NCBI GenBank assembly: GCA_964648295.1
Contig: CAZYNH010000008.1
Span: 62,001-126,000 of the forward strand
Length of the DNA: 64,000 nt
Direction of reading: 5' to 3'
Origin: UBA4055 sp964648295
GTDB lineage: Bacteria > UBA4055
Part shown: one piece after another, positions 8,635 through 17,688 of the stretch
How positions within the stretch are numbered: position 1 is the first letter of the stretch
Layout of the letters: each line of letters begins with the position of its first letter
The notes under the pieces: generated by a model
Databases searched by the model: none
What the model was told of the DNA's origin: nothing
Seen by the model: only the letters and a program-made list of their open reading frames with translations
Translations under genes and position numbers: made by a program

Positions 8635-10154
8635 TTCTTTTCCCCGGCCAGTATATTCCCTGTCATTTCCGAAGGTATGACTATTCCCATCAGGCTCAGC
8701 ATGGTGGGCGCGATATCGGAAAGTTTACCGTCATGTAAATTCAGAGAACTGTCTGTTATCAAAAAAGGCACATCGTTTTTTGTATGCGCTGTAAACGGCA
8801 CATCCCCGTCCTTCATATATTCTGCGTTACCATGATCTGCAGTCACTATCATCAGGTATTCATTATCGCATGCTGACCCGTATATCCTTCCGATACAGCT
8901 GTCAACAGTCTCAACAGCTTTTCTGGCGGCTTCAAAAATACCTGTGTGCCCTACCATATCGCAATTGGCAAGATTAAGCACGATCAGGTCGTATTCTTTC
9001 CTGTTTATCTCATCAATAAGCCTGTCTGTAACCTCGACAGCTGACATTTCAGGTTTGAGATCGTATGTAGGAACTTTAGGCGACGGGATCAGCACCCTGT
9101 CCTCGCCATCGAATTTCTCTTCGTTGCCGCCATTGAAGAAGAAAGTTACGTGGGCATATTTTTCTGTTTCAGCGATCCTGAGCTGCCTGAGCCTGTTTTT
9201 CGCTATAATTTCACCGAGAATATTCTTCAGATAGACTTTTGAGAAAATGACAGGAAAAGGGAAATCTTCCCTGTATTCTGTCATGGTAATGAAATCGAGA
9301 TCGAGCCTCATAGTTTCAAACGGGAGCTCTTCAAGATTATTAATAGCTATCGATAATTCTCTTGCTCTGTCCGCCCTGAAGTTATAAAAAATAACTGAAT
9401 CACCCTTCTGTATCCCGGCAACAGGTTTCCCGTTCTCAGTAACGCATGTCGGGGCTATAAATTCGTCTGTAACTCCGGATGCGTATGAGTTTGCGATTAT
9501 CTCTGAAGCGGAAATATCTTTAACCCCGGCCGCTGGTCTGACCAGGCATTCATAGGCCTTTTGTACCCTGTCCCACCTTTTATCCCTGTCCATTGCGTAG
9601 TATCTGCCTGATACGGACGCGATCCTGGCTCCGTTAAGCCTTGCATGTTCCTCAAGGCTTTTAACAAATCCGGCTCCGCTTTCGGGGGGTGTGTCACGAC
9701 CGTCCGTGAAAACATGGATAAACACCTTTTTGATCCCTTTGGCCGATGCGGCTCTGATCAGTTCGAAAAGATGGATCATCGAAGAGTGAACATCACCGTC
9801 TGATACAAGGCCCATTATGTGAAGATTGGAATCTTTTTCAAGCGTCTTATTTAAAAGTTCTGTAAGCACCCGGTTACTGCTGAAAACCCCGTCTTCTATC
9901 GATTTGTGTATCCTGGTTATGTCCTGATATACAATCCTGCCCGCCCCGATATTGAGATGCCCCACCTCGCTGTTACCCATAGTGCCTCTGGGCAGACCGA
10001 CATCATAACCCGAGCAGACAAGACTTGAAGACGGAAATGTTGCGAACAGCCTGTCAAGATTAGGCTTGTTTGCTCTCAAAACGGCGTTGAACGGGTAGTC
10101 ATCGCCTATACCGTAACCGTCGAGAATACAGAGTATGATTTTTCTTTTCGTCAT
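8631..10154 (-). CDS. gpmI: 2,3-bisphosphoglycerate-independent phosphoglycerate mutase
   Basis: A 507-residue, Mn-dependent, alkaline-phosphatase-superfamily enzyme that interconverts 3- and 2-phosphoglycerate in glycolysis. LDGYGIG near the N-terminus carries a metal-binding Asp, GNSEVGHLNIGAGR holds the nucleophile Ser62, and HTKNDVPF and ADHGNAEYM near the C-terminus supply further metal ligands. Length is normal. It follows the outer-membrane protein gene by 3 bases and overlaps the histidine kinase gene. Confidence 0.96.
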   Translation of the reverse strand: MTKRKIILCILDGYGIGDDYPFNAVLRANKPNLDRLFATFPSSSLVCSGYDVGLPRGTMGNSEVGHLNIGAGRIVYQDITRIHKSIEDGVFSSNRVLTELLNKTLEKDSNLHIMGLVSDGDVHSSMIHLFELIRAASAKGIKKVFIHVFTDGRDTPPESGAGFVKSLEEHARLNGARIASVSGRYYAMDRDKRWDRVQKAYECLVRPAAGVKDISASEIIANSYASGVTDEFIAPTCVTENGKPVAGIQKGDSVIFYNFRADRARELSIAINNLEELPFETMRLDLDFITMTEYREDFPFPVIFSKVYLKNILGEIIAKNRLRQLRIAETEKYAHVTFFFNGGNEEKFDGEDRVLIPSPKVPTYDLKPEMSAVEVTDRLIDEINRKEYDLIVLNLANCDMVGHTGIFEAARKAVETVDSCIGRIYGSACDNEYLMIVTADHGNAEYMKDGDVPFTAHTKNDVPFLITDSSLNLHDGKLSDIAPTMLSLMGIVIPSEMTGNILAGEKK

Positions 10155-10157
10155 GAT

Positions 10158-10904
10158 TTAGTATCCAAATGATATTCCGAGCCCGTAATTAAGACCTTTA
10201 TAATCAAGATCGGGAACATTTTTCAGCGATTCAAAACCGTAATTTATATCGCCCCTTTTTGAAACGAATCCGTATGTATATCCTACAGAAAGGTCAACCG
10301 ACAGCCTGCTGCCTGCATAGAACCTGATACCGTTCTCGGCCCTGAAGACATACATGCCCGGATCGTACAGAGTGGATCTGTTGTAATCATAAAGATAGCT
10401 TCCCGGATCATAAGAATTCCACATATCTTCGTAAGCCTGATCTCCGTAATCCTGACTTATAATGATCTTTGCCGCGCCATACCCGCCGCTCAGACTTCCG
10501 AAAAACTCCAGCGGACCTCTCAAAAATTTTCTGTAATTTATAAAAACGCTTACAAACGACATAGAGTATGATACAGACCTGTCCAGCTTAAGCGTATCAC
10601 CGAAGGAAACCATTTTCTGAGTTATATCGGTGCCGTTGAGATATTGGATACCTATACCGAAACTGGGGTTCATATTTCCGCACATTTCGACACCATATAA
10701 AAAAATTCTGTCTTCAAATTTTTCAAGTCCGAAAGCGCTTATCTCATCGTTGACAGATGAAATGAATGACGGGAAATAATTATAAGACGCCTTTATATAT
10801 CCCTTGCTGAATCCCGTAAAAGAATTATTTCTGTTCTGGGGTTGCGCGGAACATAAGGAGAACATGATCAACCCAAATATGAAGGAATTAGCTTTGATAT
10901 TCAT
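10158..10904 (-). CDS. Predicted outer-membrane beta-barrel protein, function unknown
   Basis: A 248-residue protein with an N-terminal signal peptide ending near CSAQ. The rest is rich in alternating aromatic and polar residues (for example RSVSYSMSFVSVFINYR, LSVDLSVGYTYGF) and ends in GISFGY, a typical terminal aromatic strand of outer-membrane barrels. I do not recognise a family. It is the first gene of the ten-gene array and sits directly under a strong promoter at 10937-10965, with a GGGAGG ribosome site upstream. Confidence 0.7.
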   Translation of the reverse strand: MNIKANSFIFGLIMFSLCSAQPQNRNNSFTGFSKGYIKASYNYFPSFISSVNDEISAFGLEKFEDRIFLYGVEMCGNMNPSFGIGIQYLNGTDITQKMVSFGDTLKLDRSVSYSMSFVSVFINYRKFLRGPLEFFGSLSGGYGAAKIIISQDYGDQAYEDMWNSYDPGSYLYDYNRSTLYDPGMYVFRAENGIRFYAGSRLSVDLSVGYTYGFVSKRGDINYGFESLKNVPDLDYKGLNYGLGISFGY

Positions 10905-10936
10905 TATGAATGAGCCTCCCGGATCTTTACATTAAG

Positions 10937-10965
10937 ATTATACGCAAATATAGTACAATTATCAA
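10937..10965 (-). promoter_or_regulatory. Putative sigma70-type promoter of the ten-gene minus-strand array
   Basis: Read on the minus strand, TTGATA and TATAAT are separated by exactly 17 bases, a near-consensus promoter. It is about 33 bases upstream of the ATG at 10904, leaving room for the GGGAGG ribosome site. No other promoter as good was noticed downstream in the array. Confidence 0.6.
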
Positions 10966-10998
10966 TGAAATTCGATTATTTTTATTTTCTTTTTTATA

Positions 10999-11026
10999 TT
11001 GATTTACTCATTTTTTTTCTTATATT
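10999..11026 (+). promoter_or_regulatory. Putative promoter of the SPOR lipoprotein gene
   Basis: TTGATT and TATATT are separated by 16 bases in an AT-rich divergent spacer. A short hairpin, CTCGGC-TTT-GCTGAG (11037-11051), lies in the predicted 5' leader just ahead of the ribosome site. Confidence 0.4.
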
Positions 11027-11077
11027 CACACTATACTCGGCTTTGCTGAGAACAAACAGAACTAAATGGAGGTTATA

Positions 11078-12046
11078 ATGCGCAACCTGATAATTATGTC
11101 GCTGATCCTGACGATTTCTTTTATTATCTCTTCCTGCGCCCCTTCGTCGGGGACGGTACAATCGTCATACGGTCCCAACGATCCGTCCAACAGGGTCGTG
11201 ATAGAAGAAGATCTCGCAAAAAGAGACATGATAGACGGTTACAGGATCAAGATAGCGAACGCCGACAGTGAACAGGAGGCACTTTTAATAGAAAAACAGG
11301 TGGTTGAAGCCGTTCAAGAACCTGTTTATATTGAATTCATCGTAGATAAATATATGATATACGCCGGAGACTGTCAGAACAGAGAGGAAGCGAATATCTT
11401 AAAGGATAAACTGATAAGCGCAGGTTTTGATAAAGTATACTCCGTCCCGAAGAAAGTCTATAAAAAGTCTGCAAGTATAACAGAAGCTTTTAAACCTCTC
11501 GAAGAGAGCACTTCTTCTGATCTTGCGAACGAGTCATTCCCGGCATTATCAAATTTTAATCCCGTCATCGGATATCGGGTTCAGATATTTGCCGCAAAGG
11601 ACAGGAACAACGCGGAAAAGGTAAAGGAAATCGCCTCTAAGACAATAAAAGACAGAATCTACATAGTCCTGGCACAGGATAATCTGTATAAGGTGCAGGT
11701 TGGAGATTATCTTTCAAAAATTGACGCGGAAAAAAAGCGGGATGAAATAAGAAAGAATCCCAGCTACTCTGACGCTTTCATTCAGAATTCCTATGTTCTT
11801 TATGACAACTCCCGGAATATGGGTAATTTTTATATTCAGGTCGGGGCTTTCAGCAGTAAAAATTCCGCAGAGGATTTTATTAATAACAAACTTGTTCCGG
11901 GCGGTTACAGCAACTCCTCGGTTTTTTTCGATAAGAACCTTTACAAAGTTATAGTAGGCGGCTATTCCTCAAATCAGGAGGCGCAGACGGTAAAACAGAA
12001 ACTGATGAACAGCGGGTACGAAGGAGTTTGGATAATACAAAAATAA
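11078..12046 (+). CDS. SPOR-domain lipoprotein with three SPOR-like repeats
   Basis: A 322-residue lipoprotein; the start at 11078 is chosen because GGAGG precedes it, while an in-frame ATG at 11066 has no such site. The signal sequence ends in ISSC, a lipobox. Three SPOR-like units are visible, beginning near DGYRIKIANA, GYRVQIFAAK and NFYIQVGAFSS, each followed by a YKVQVGDY- or YKVIVGGY-type strand. SPOR domains bind denuded glycan strands of septal peptidoglycan, so a role in the envelope during division is likely. A second SPOR protein lies at 17185-17688. It precedes dsbD on the same strand. Confidence 0.82.
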   Translation: MRNLIIMSLILTISFIISSCAPSSGTVQSSYGPNDPSNRVVIEEDLAKRDMIDGYRIKIANADSEQEALLIEKQVVEAVQEPVYIEFIVDKYMIYAGDCQNREEANILKDKLISAGFDKVYSVPKKVYKKSASITEAFKPLEESTSSDLANESFPALSNFNPVIGYRVQIFAAKDRNNAEKVKEIASKTIKDRIYIVLAQDNLYKVQVGDYLSKIDAEKKRDEIRKNPSYSDAFIQNSYVLYDNSRNMGNFYIQVGAFSSKNSAEDFINNKLVPGGYSNSSVFFDKNLYKVIVGGYSSNQEAQTVKQKLMNSGYEGVWIIQK

Positions 12047-12083
12047 AGATTAACGCAGCAGCTATTTTTCAGAAATTTTATAC

Positions 12084-12112
12084 TTGACTATATAGAGCTT
12101 TCACTATATATT
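12084..12112 (+). promoter_or_regulatory. Putative promoter of dsbD-trx
   Basis: TTGACT and TATATT with a 17-base spacer lie about 31 bases upstream of the dsbD start. The same pair of hexamers with the same spacing is found upstream of the DUF1015 gene at 56380-56408. Confidence 0.55.
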
Positions 12113-12143
12113 ATAGGGGTTAATAAATTCTTGCGGAGTTATT

Positions 12144-13994
12144 ATGAGGAACACATTTTTCTGGATTTTTCTTATCTTGACGGGATTTTCGCTGTCCGCC
12201 TCCGGTTTTGACCCCGAAAAAGATGTCAATATAAGAAATTATTTTGACAGGACAGTTAACGCAGAGGGATCTGAATTCAGAATGCTCTTATCCATATCCG
12301 TACCGGATGGATTTCACATAACTGACAGTGAAATGTTCGGTATTGACACATCCGATTTCCCGGAACTTGAAATGAAAGGGAAAAACATAACAGGCAAAAC
12401 TTCATACAAGGGTGAGTCTGTTTTCAAGGGTGATATACTTTATCTTTTCAATGGTAAAGGCAGTATCAGCGAAGAAAAGTCAATAACCGTTTCATACCAG
12501 ATCTGTTCTGAAACCGGTGATGAATCTTGTTATATGCCTGTAGACAGAGAAATGAAAATTGATATGTCAAGCGTTGAACCTTCAAAATTCAATTTCCCGG
12601 AAATAAAAGAAAACCGTTCATTCAAAGATGTGTTCGGCATTTTTTCAGATAAGAACGAATCTATGACGCTCGAAGAAAGGCTTGCCGCAATACTCGAAGG
12701 ATCGCAGACATGGACACTGCTTGTATTCCTGATAGCGTTTCTGGGAGGAATACTTGACAGTATGACTCCCTGCGTATATCCGGTCATTCCCGTTGTTATA
12801 TCGTATATGGGGGCAAAGTCAGGAAAGAAGAAATCCGCGGGGTTCGTACTGTCGCTCTTCTTTGTAATAGGACTTGCGGTTACTTATTCGATAGTAGGTC
12901 TTCTGGCATCCTTTCTGGGAGGAATATTCGGTGTCGGCGATATTGCGGCCAACCCGTATGTCAGAGTCGTTATCGCGTCAATATTTACTATACTAGCGCT
13001 CAGTATGTTCGGTGTATGGGATATGAACCTCATATCATCGGAGCAGCAGACAAAACTTATGCAGAAAGGCAAGGAAAGTAAAGGCATTATCGGCGCGGTC
13101 ATTATCGGAATGGTAAGCGGAGTTGTTGCGGCTCCCTGCGTCGGTCCCGTGCTTGCTGTTTTATTAATACATGTAGCCACAGCGGGAGATATACTTTACG
13201 GATGGTTTCTTTTCATAGCTTTTGCTTTGGGATTGGGATTGCTCTTCATAATAATAGGAACATTCTCAGGAGCGATAAACGCTCTACCCCACGCCGGCTC
13301 ATGGATGGTTAAGATAAAGAAATTCTTCGGTGTAGTCATGATCGGAGCAGCTTTGTATTTCGTCAACATAGTTCTGCCGGACCAGATACTTAATTTCTTT
13401 ATAGCTGTACTAACTATTCTGCTTTCAGTTTATATGGGTGCATTCGAAAAGATCAAAGAAAATTCAGGTTTCTTCCCATATATTTCAAAATCGCTGGCAT
13501 TGTTCTTATTCATTACGGGAATAGTATTTTCGCTTAAAACGGTGGGGCACTATACTAAGCTGCCTTTTGAAAGCTCGATCTCGGGGCCGGTTATAACTTC
13601 TTCCATAGCTGTTCCATTTGACAAAACGGACAGGGACATAAGTATTATTGAGAATGCCGTATCAGCTATTGGGGATACTGGTAAGCTTGTAATGGTAGAC
13701 ATGTGGGCGGAATGGTGTATGAACTGTGTCGAAATGGATAAAGTGACATGGAATAACCCTGAGATCATTGAATTTTCAAAAAAACATTTTATTCCGATTA
13801 AGCTTGACTTTACGGATAAAAATAGTGATTTTTCAAGAAAGTATATTTCGCAGTATCTTAAGTACGGCGCAAACAATATACCTCTTATACTTTTCATAGA
13901 CAGAAACGGAGAAGTTGTGGAAAAAGTTCAGGGGCTGGTTGAAGCAGATAAAATGCTGATGAAAATGAAAACTATAGTAAGTAAAAACAAATAA
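12144..13994 (+). CDS. dsbD: Thiol:disulfide interchange protein DsbD
   Basis: A 616-residue inner-membrane reductase that carries electrons from cytosolic thioredoxin to periplasmic proteins. After a signal peptide, a DsbD-alpha-like domain holds Cys121 and Cys129. About eight membrane helices (about 190-470) contain the transport cysteines in TPCVYP (Cys210) and APCVGP (Cys332). A C-terminal thioredoxin domain has WCMNC (Cys525, Cys528). All three redox pairs are thus present. A thioredoxin gene follows 14 bases later and is the likely electron donor. Confidence 0.93.
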   Translation: MRNTFFWIFLILTGFSLSASGFDPEKDVNIRNYFDRTVNAEGSEFRMLLSISVPDGFHITDSEMFGIDTSDFPELEMKGKNITGKTSYKGESVFKGDILYLFNGKGSISEEKSITVSYQICSETGDESCYMPVDREMKIDMSSVEPSKFNFPEIKENRSFKDVFGIFSDKNESMTLEERLAAILEGSQTWTLLVFLIAFLGGILDSMTPCVYPVIPVVISYMGAKSGKKKSAGFVLSLFFVIGLAVTYSIVGLLASFLGGIFGVGDIAANPYVRVVIASIFTILALSMFGVWDMNLISSEQQTKLMQKGKESKGIIGAVIIGMVSGVVAAPCVGPVLAVLLIHVATAGDILYGWFLFIAFALGLGLLFIIIGTFSGAINALPHAGSWMVKIKKFFGVVMIGAALYFVNIVLPDQILNFFIAVLTILLSVYMGAFEKIKENSGFFPYISKSLALFLFITGIVFSLKTVGHYTKLPFESSISGPVITSSIAVPFDKTDRDISIIENAVSAIGDTGKLVMVDMWAEWCMNCVEMDKVTWNNPEIIEFSKKHFIPIKLDFTDKNSDFSRKYISQYLKYGANNIPLILFIDRNGEVVEKVQGLVEADKMLMKMKTIVSKNK

Positions 13995-14008
13995 TCCAGG
14001 AGAAGATC

Positions 14009-14329
14009 ATGAGTAACGCTCTCAAAGTAACAAAAGCGACTTTTGAACAGGAAGTTCTTATGAGCGAGAACCTTACAATTGTTAAATTCGGTGCGGAATG
14101 GTGCGGACCATGCAAAAAGCTTGATCCGATCATTGATGAGATAGCTGTAGAGAACGGCGCTGTAAAAGTTGCGTATGTTGACATAGACGGCGACGGTGCG
14201 CTGGCCGCAGAATACGGCATTCTTTCAGTTCCGTCCACATTGTTTTTCAAACAAGGCAAAGTAATGACATCAATAATCGGACTTGTTCCAAAGGCTAAGC
14301 TTCAGGCGGCGATAGACCAGTATAAATAA
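14009..14329 (+). CDS. Thioredoxin
   Basis: A 106-residue classic thioredoxin with the active site WCGPC (Cys32, Cys35), preceded by KFGAEW, and the cis-proline loop VPST. No signal peptide is present, so it is cytosolic. A GGAGA ribosome site precedes the ATG. Its position directly after dsbD suggests it supplies reducing power to that transporter; a general redox role is equally possible. Confidence 0.93.
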   Translation: MSNALKVTKATFEQEVLMSENLTIVKFGAEWCGPCKKLDPIIDEIAVENGAVKVAYVDIDGDGALAAEYGILSVPSTLFFKQGKVMTSIIGLVPKAKLQAAIDQYK

Positions 14330-14330
14330 T

Positions 14331-14360
14331 AAAAAAGGCCGCTCAAAGCGGTCTTTTTTA
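14331..14360. terminator. Bidirectional intrinsic terminator
   Basis: GGCCGC and GCGGTC form a 6-base stem around TCAAA, with A6 before and T6 after. It can end transcription of dsbD-trx on the plus strand and of the convergent minus-strand array ending with the AMMECR1 gene, whose stop codon lies in the T run. Confidence 0.8.
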
Positions 14361-14918
14361 TTTCTCATAAAAATTTTCTACAGTATACAATTCGATTCCC
14401 GGATGTTCCTTGAAGATATAATCGGACGGAAGACCGGCTTTCAGGCACAGGTGAGAAAAAAATTCTTCATGAGTTTCAAGCTGTTCCCAGACCTGAGGGA
14501 GAAATGTCGCTGCCGTATATGAACAACTGAGGTAAACACCGTGCCTGTGAGGTATCACCTTACTCTTAAGATCGGAGAAATCGGAATATTCAATACTTGT
14601 TCTTGGACTAAGCACAGATATCTCAATTTTTACCAGCGGGAACTCGCTTTTATTCAGCGGGAAAAATCTGGGGTCATTAAAAGCAGCATTTAATGAATTA
14701 GCTATCACATCTCTATATATGGGTCTTCCGGCTTCCAGAGTACCAATGCATCCCCGAAGTTCACCGTTAATTGTAAGTGTTACGAAACAGGCGCCGTCAT
14801 TTATTGCCTCGACAGGGATATCGTGATCAGAAAGGACTTCTGAAGCGGTTTTGTCTAAGCGAGACAAAATAGTCTTCCTCGACAGGGCGAGCAGAAATTC
14901 TTTTGTTGAATTCTCCAT
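14358..14918 (-). CDS. AmmeMemoRadiSam system protein A (AMMECR1 domain)
   Basis: A 186-residue AMMECR1-domain protein. The conserved core ELRGCIGTLE (Cys57) and the downstream NSLNAAFNDPRFFPL and EISVLSPR segments are typical. In many bacteria this protein is encoded with a Memo-like protein and a radical SAM protein; neither is in the window. Its biochemical role is unsettled. It is the last gene of the gltX array and starts 4 bases after the protease gene. Confidence 0.85.
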   Translation of the reverse strand: MENSTKEFLLALSRKTILSRLDKTASEVLSDHDIPVEAINDGACFVTLTINGELRGCIGTLEAGRPIYRDVIANSLNAAFNDPRFFPLNKSEFPLVKIEISVLSPRTSIEYSDFSDLKSKVIPHRHGVYLSCSYTAATFLPQVWEQLETHEEFFSHLCLKAGLPSDYIFKEHPGIELYTVENFYEK

Positions 14919-14922
14919 TGAG

Positions 14923-16548
14923 CTAAAACCCCAGAATACTTTTATATCTATGCCCGTCTTTCAGTATTCTTACAGCCTCTTTAAGCTGCTCATCCCTTGT
15001 ATTCAGCAGCCTGTACTTTTCTCTGTTACCGTTAATAAATACACCGAACTCTATCGAAAGATTGAACCTGATATCTTCAATGTTTAATTCCAACTGATTG
15101 TCGTTAAGTCCTGAAATATCATGCTTGAGTACACTGATCCTGCGTGTGATCTCATCACCAAGTGAATGTTCTTTTGATAATTTCAAAAGTGAATCAGCCA
15201 GAAATTCAGTCGGGCTGACATATTTTTTATTTTTCAAATTGAGAAAATCCCTGAATTCTGAAAGAACCTCATCATCAATTTTCCCTGAAAAATCATGCAC
15301 TTCTTTTTTATTGAAATATTCATAGACAAAATCGCTGAAAAAGTTATTCATCCTGAGATAAGCGATATAATCTGTAGTTTTTACTGATTCTATCAATACA
15401 TCAGGTGTTATCCCGAGCCCTGAGGGAAGTTCTCTTGAATTCTTAAGCGATCTGAAATAAACAGTATCAGTTTTACCTTTTTTATCGCCGAATATATCAT
15501 CCTTTTGTATCAGCCTTCCTGAAGGGGTGTAGTATTTCCTTATGGTAAGTTTAAGGTTTCTTTTTTTATAGTTTCCAACATCGAAAAGCTGCTGTACAAG
15601 CCCTTTCCCGAATGAATTCTCTCCGACTATGACCCCTCTGTCCTGGTCCTGGATCGCTCCGGCAAAAATCTCGGAAGCTGAAGCGCTTGAACCGTTTATT
15701 AGAACCACAATCGGTATCTCTGTGTCAACAGGTTCCAGATAAGTTCTATATTTAATCTCACTCTCAACACCCCTTCCTTTTGTTGATACAACAACCTGGT
15801 TTTTTGGAAGAAAAGCGCCTGACAGTTTTACGGCCGACTCAAGAAGCCCTCCCGGATTATATCTCAGATCTATTACAAGGCTTTTTGCACCTTTTGATAT
15901 CAGGGATTCGATTTCCTTGATAAAATCATGATATAATGTGGCTGAAAACTCTGTGACTTTAATATATCCTATTTCGCTTTCTATCATCTCAGAATAAGGT
16001 ATGTTCTTTATCTCAATACTGGCTCTTGTCAGGTTGAAATCTAGAAGTTTATCGCTGTTTATTCTTTTAATCCTCAATCTAACCTTTGTTCCCGGTTCTC
16101 CTTTAAGATGAACAGATGCATCCCTTACAGACATTCCGAATGTATTTTTATCTTCTATGAACATTATCTGATCTCCTGCTCTAAGCCCGACTTTTGAGGC
16201 CGGTGTATCGTCCATCGGTGAGATAACGGTAAGTCTTTTATCGTTCCCGCTCGTACCAAGATAGATACCTATTCCGCCGTATGTACCTTTTGAAAGTTCG
16301 TTATAATGGTCCATCTCATTATCTTTAAGAAGCACAGTGTAAGGATCAGTCTTGGACAGCATTGCCCTGATCCCCTCATTCATAAGCTCCTCGATATTCG
16401 CTGTATCCACATAGTTCTCATTAAGGGTTAGCATTACATCAAAATATAGCCTGATGTTATCGGAAAGCTCCTGGTAATAGTCTGTTTTTGTGTCTGCATA
16501 ACAGGTAATGATCATAAGTATAATGGAAAAAAATGATTTTATTTTCAT
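14923..16548 (-). CDS. C-terminal processing protease, S41 family
   Basis: A 541-residue exported protease. The N-terminus is a signal peptide. A PDZ domain (about 90-170, GTYGGIGIYLG onward, LRAGDQI) is followed by the peptidase domain with the Ser-Lys dyad: Ser290 in SSASASE and Lys315 in SFGKG, 25 residues apart as in CtpA/D1 protease. Such enzymes trim C-termini of periplasmic proteins or regulate peptidoglycan hydrolases. It overlaps tmk by 4 bases. Confidence 0.9.
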   Translation of the reverse strand: MKIKSFFSIILMIITCYADTKTDYYQELSDNIRLYFDVMLTLNENYVDTANIEELMNEGIRAMLSKTDPYTVLLKDNEMDHYNELSKGTYGGIGIYLGTSGNDKRLTVISPMDDTPASKVGLRAGDQIMFIEDKNTFGMSVRDASVHLKGEPGTKVRLRIKRINSDKLLDFNLTRASIEIKNIPYSEMIESEIGYIKVTEFSATLYHDFIKEIESLISKGAKSLVIDLRYNPGGLLESAVKLSGAFLPKNQVVVSTKGRGVESEIKYRTYLEPVDTEIPIVVLINGSSASASEIFAGAIQDQDRGVIVGENSFGKGLVQQLFDVGNYKKRNLKLTIRKYYTPSGRLIQKDDIFGDKKGKTDTVYFRSLKNSRELPSGLGITPDVLIESVKTTDYIAYLRMNNFFSDFVYEYFNKKEVHDFSGKIDDEVLSEFRDFLNLKNKKYVSPTEFLADSLLKLSKEHSLGDEITRRISVLKHDISGLNDNQLELNIEDIRFNLSIEFGVFINGNREKYRLLNTRDEQLKEAVRILKDGHRYKSILGF

Positions 16549-17168
16549 ACTAGTTTTCTCATTTTCAGTTTAGCCGTTATCATTGTGAATATTTCGTTTT
16601 CATTACCAGTTGCGTCAATTCGTATAACTCTTTCAGGTTCCTGCTCCGATATTTGCAGAAAACCCTGCCTTACTCTTTTAAAAAATTCGGTTTCCGAAGA
16701 TTCCATTCTGTTTATCTCCTCTCCCCTCGATAATACCCTTGATAGTGAAGTTTCCGGATCAAGGTCAAGAAGAAAAGTGATGTCGGGATAATATTCTCCG
16801 TCCGATGTGACAAAATAATTAAGAGTTTTTACAATGTTTAGATCAAGACCTCTTCCGTATCCCTGATACGCTGTAGTAGAATCGACAAATCTGTCGAGGA
16901 TTACTGTATAACCTTTTTTTACTGAACCGGCGATCTCTTCTGCAACTAGCTGAGATCTGCTTGCAGCATAGAGAAGAAGTTCTGTAGAATCTGACATTGA
17001 GAGATTCTTTCTGTCTAACAGAATATCCCTGATTTTTTCGCTTATCGGATTACCGCCGGGTTCTCTAAGAACAGTTACTTTCTTTCCGGACATTTTCAAA
17101 TATTCCGAAGTCATTGCCACCTGAGTGGATTTCCCGCAACCGTCAAGTCCTTCAAAAGATATTATCAT
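16545..17168 (-). CDS. tmk: Thymidylate kinase
   Basis: A 207-residue dTMP kinase that makes dTDP for DNA synthesis. The P-loop GLDGCGKST, the REPGG motif and DRFVDSTTAYQG are conserved. Gene context with dnaG and a dCMP deaminase in the same array fits nucleotide supply for replication. Length is normal. Confidence 0.94.
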   Translation of the reverse strand: MIISFEGLDGCGKSTQVAMTSEYLKMSGKKVTVLREPGGNPISEKIRDILLDRKNLSMSDSTELLLYAASRSQLVAEEIAGSVKKGYTVILDRFVDSTTAYQGYGRGLDLNIVKTLNYFVTSDGEYYPDITFLLDLDPETSLSRVLSRGEEINRMESSETEFFKRVRQGFLQISEQEPERVIRIDATGNENEIFTMITAKLKMRKLV

Positions 17169-17184
17169 AAAAAAAGCCTGCCCG

Positions 17185-17688
17185 TTATTTTTTCTTTTCC
17201 GCAGGCATTAAAACCTTAACTCTGTCGGGAATGATTATTGAGTTCAGTATGCCTCTCTGAATTATTGAATTCTGAAACTCCTCTGCCTCCTCCTTGTTCC
17301 TGAATCTGCCTGCTCTGATCCGGTAGAATGGCTTTTCAAAGATCAGGACAATATTTTCCTCTCCGAAAGTGTCGATATATATCGATTCTCTTCTCTTAGC
17401 CTCATTAATATCTTCCGTTCTGAATATCTGAACTCTGAAGCCGTTTATCTCCTGTAGCGTACTGTCAGAACGGACATCATCGGAAAAGGAATACTTTCTG
17501 TCAAAAAGTTCAGGAATATCGCTCCGTGCGTTCAATTTTGGTAACGGTGATACTGCCGATTTGTTCCTTGTGTAATCCGAAGACACAAAATCGCCTGTCA
17601 TCTCCGCTCTATCTGCGTATATTACGGTGTGAAAGAGAGAGAAAGAAAGTAATAATAAAAAAAATCTAAACACTCTAGTAGTACTCAT
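17185..17688 (-). CDS. Exported SPOR-domain protein
   Basis: A 167-residue protein with a signal peptide (cleavage near VIYADR) and a C-terminal SPOR-type domain starting at NGFRVQIFRTED and including FYRIRAGRFRNKEEA. It likely binds peptidoglycan. The start overlaps the end of the TPR gene by 14 bases. The middle region (about 30-85) is polar and probably flexible. Confidence 0.75.
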   Translation of the reverse strand: MSTTRVFRFFLLLLSFSLFHTVIYADRAEMTGDFVSSDYTRNKSAVSPLPKLNARSDIPELFDRKYSFSDDVRSDSTLQEINGFRVQIFRTEDINEAKRRESIYIDTFGEENIVLIFEKPFYRIRAGRFRNKEEAEEFQNSIIQRGILNSIIIPDRVKVLMPAEKKK

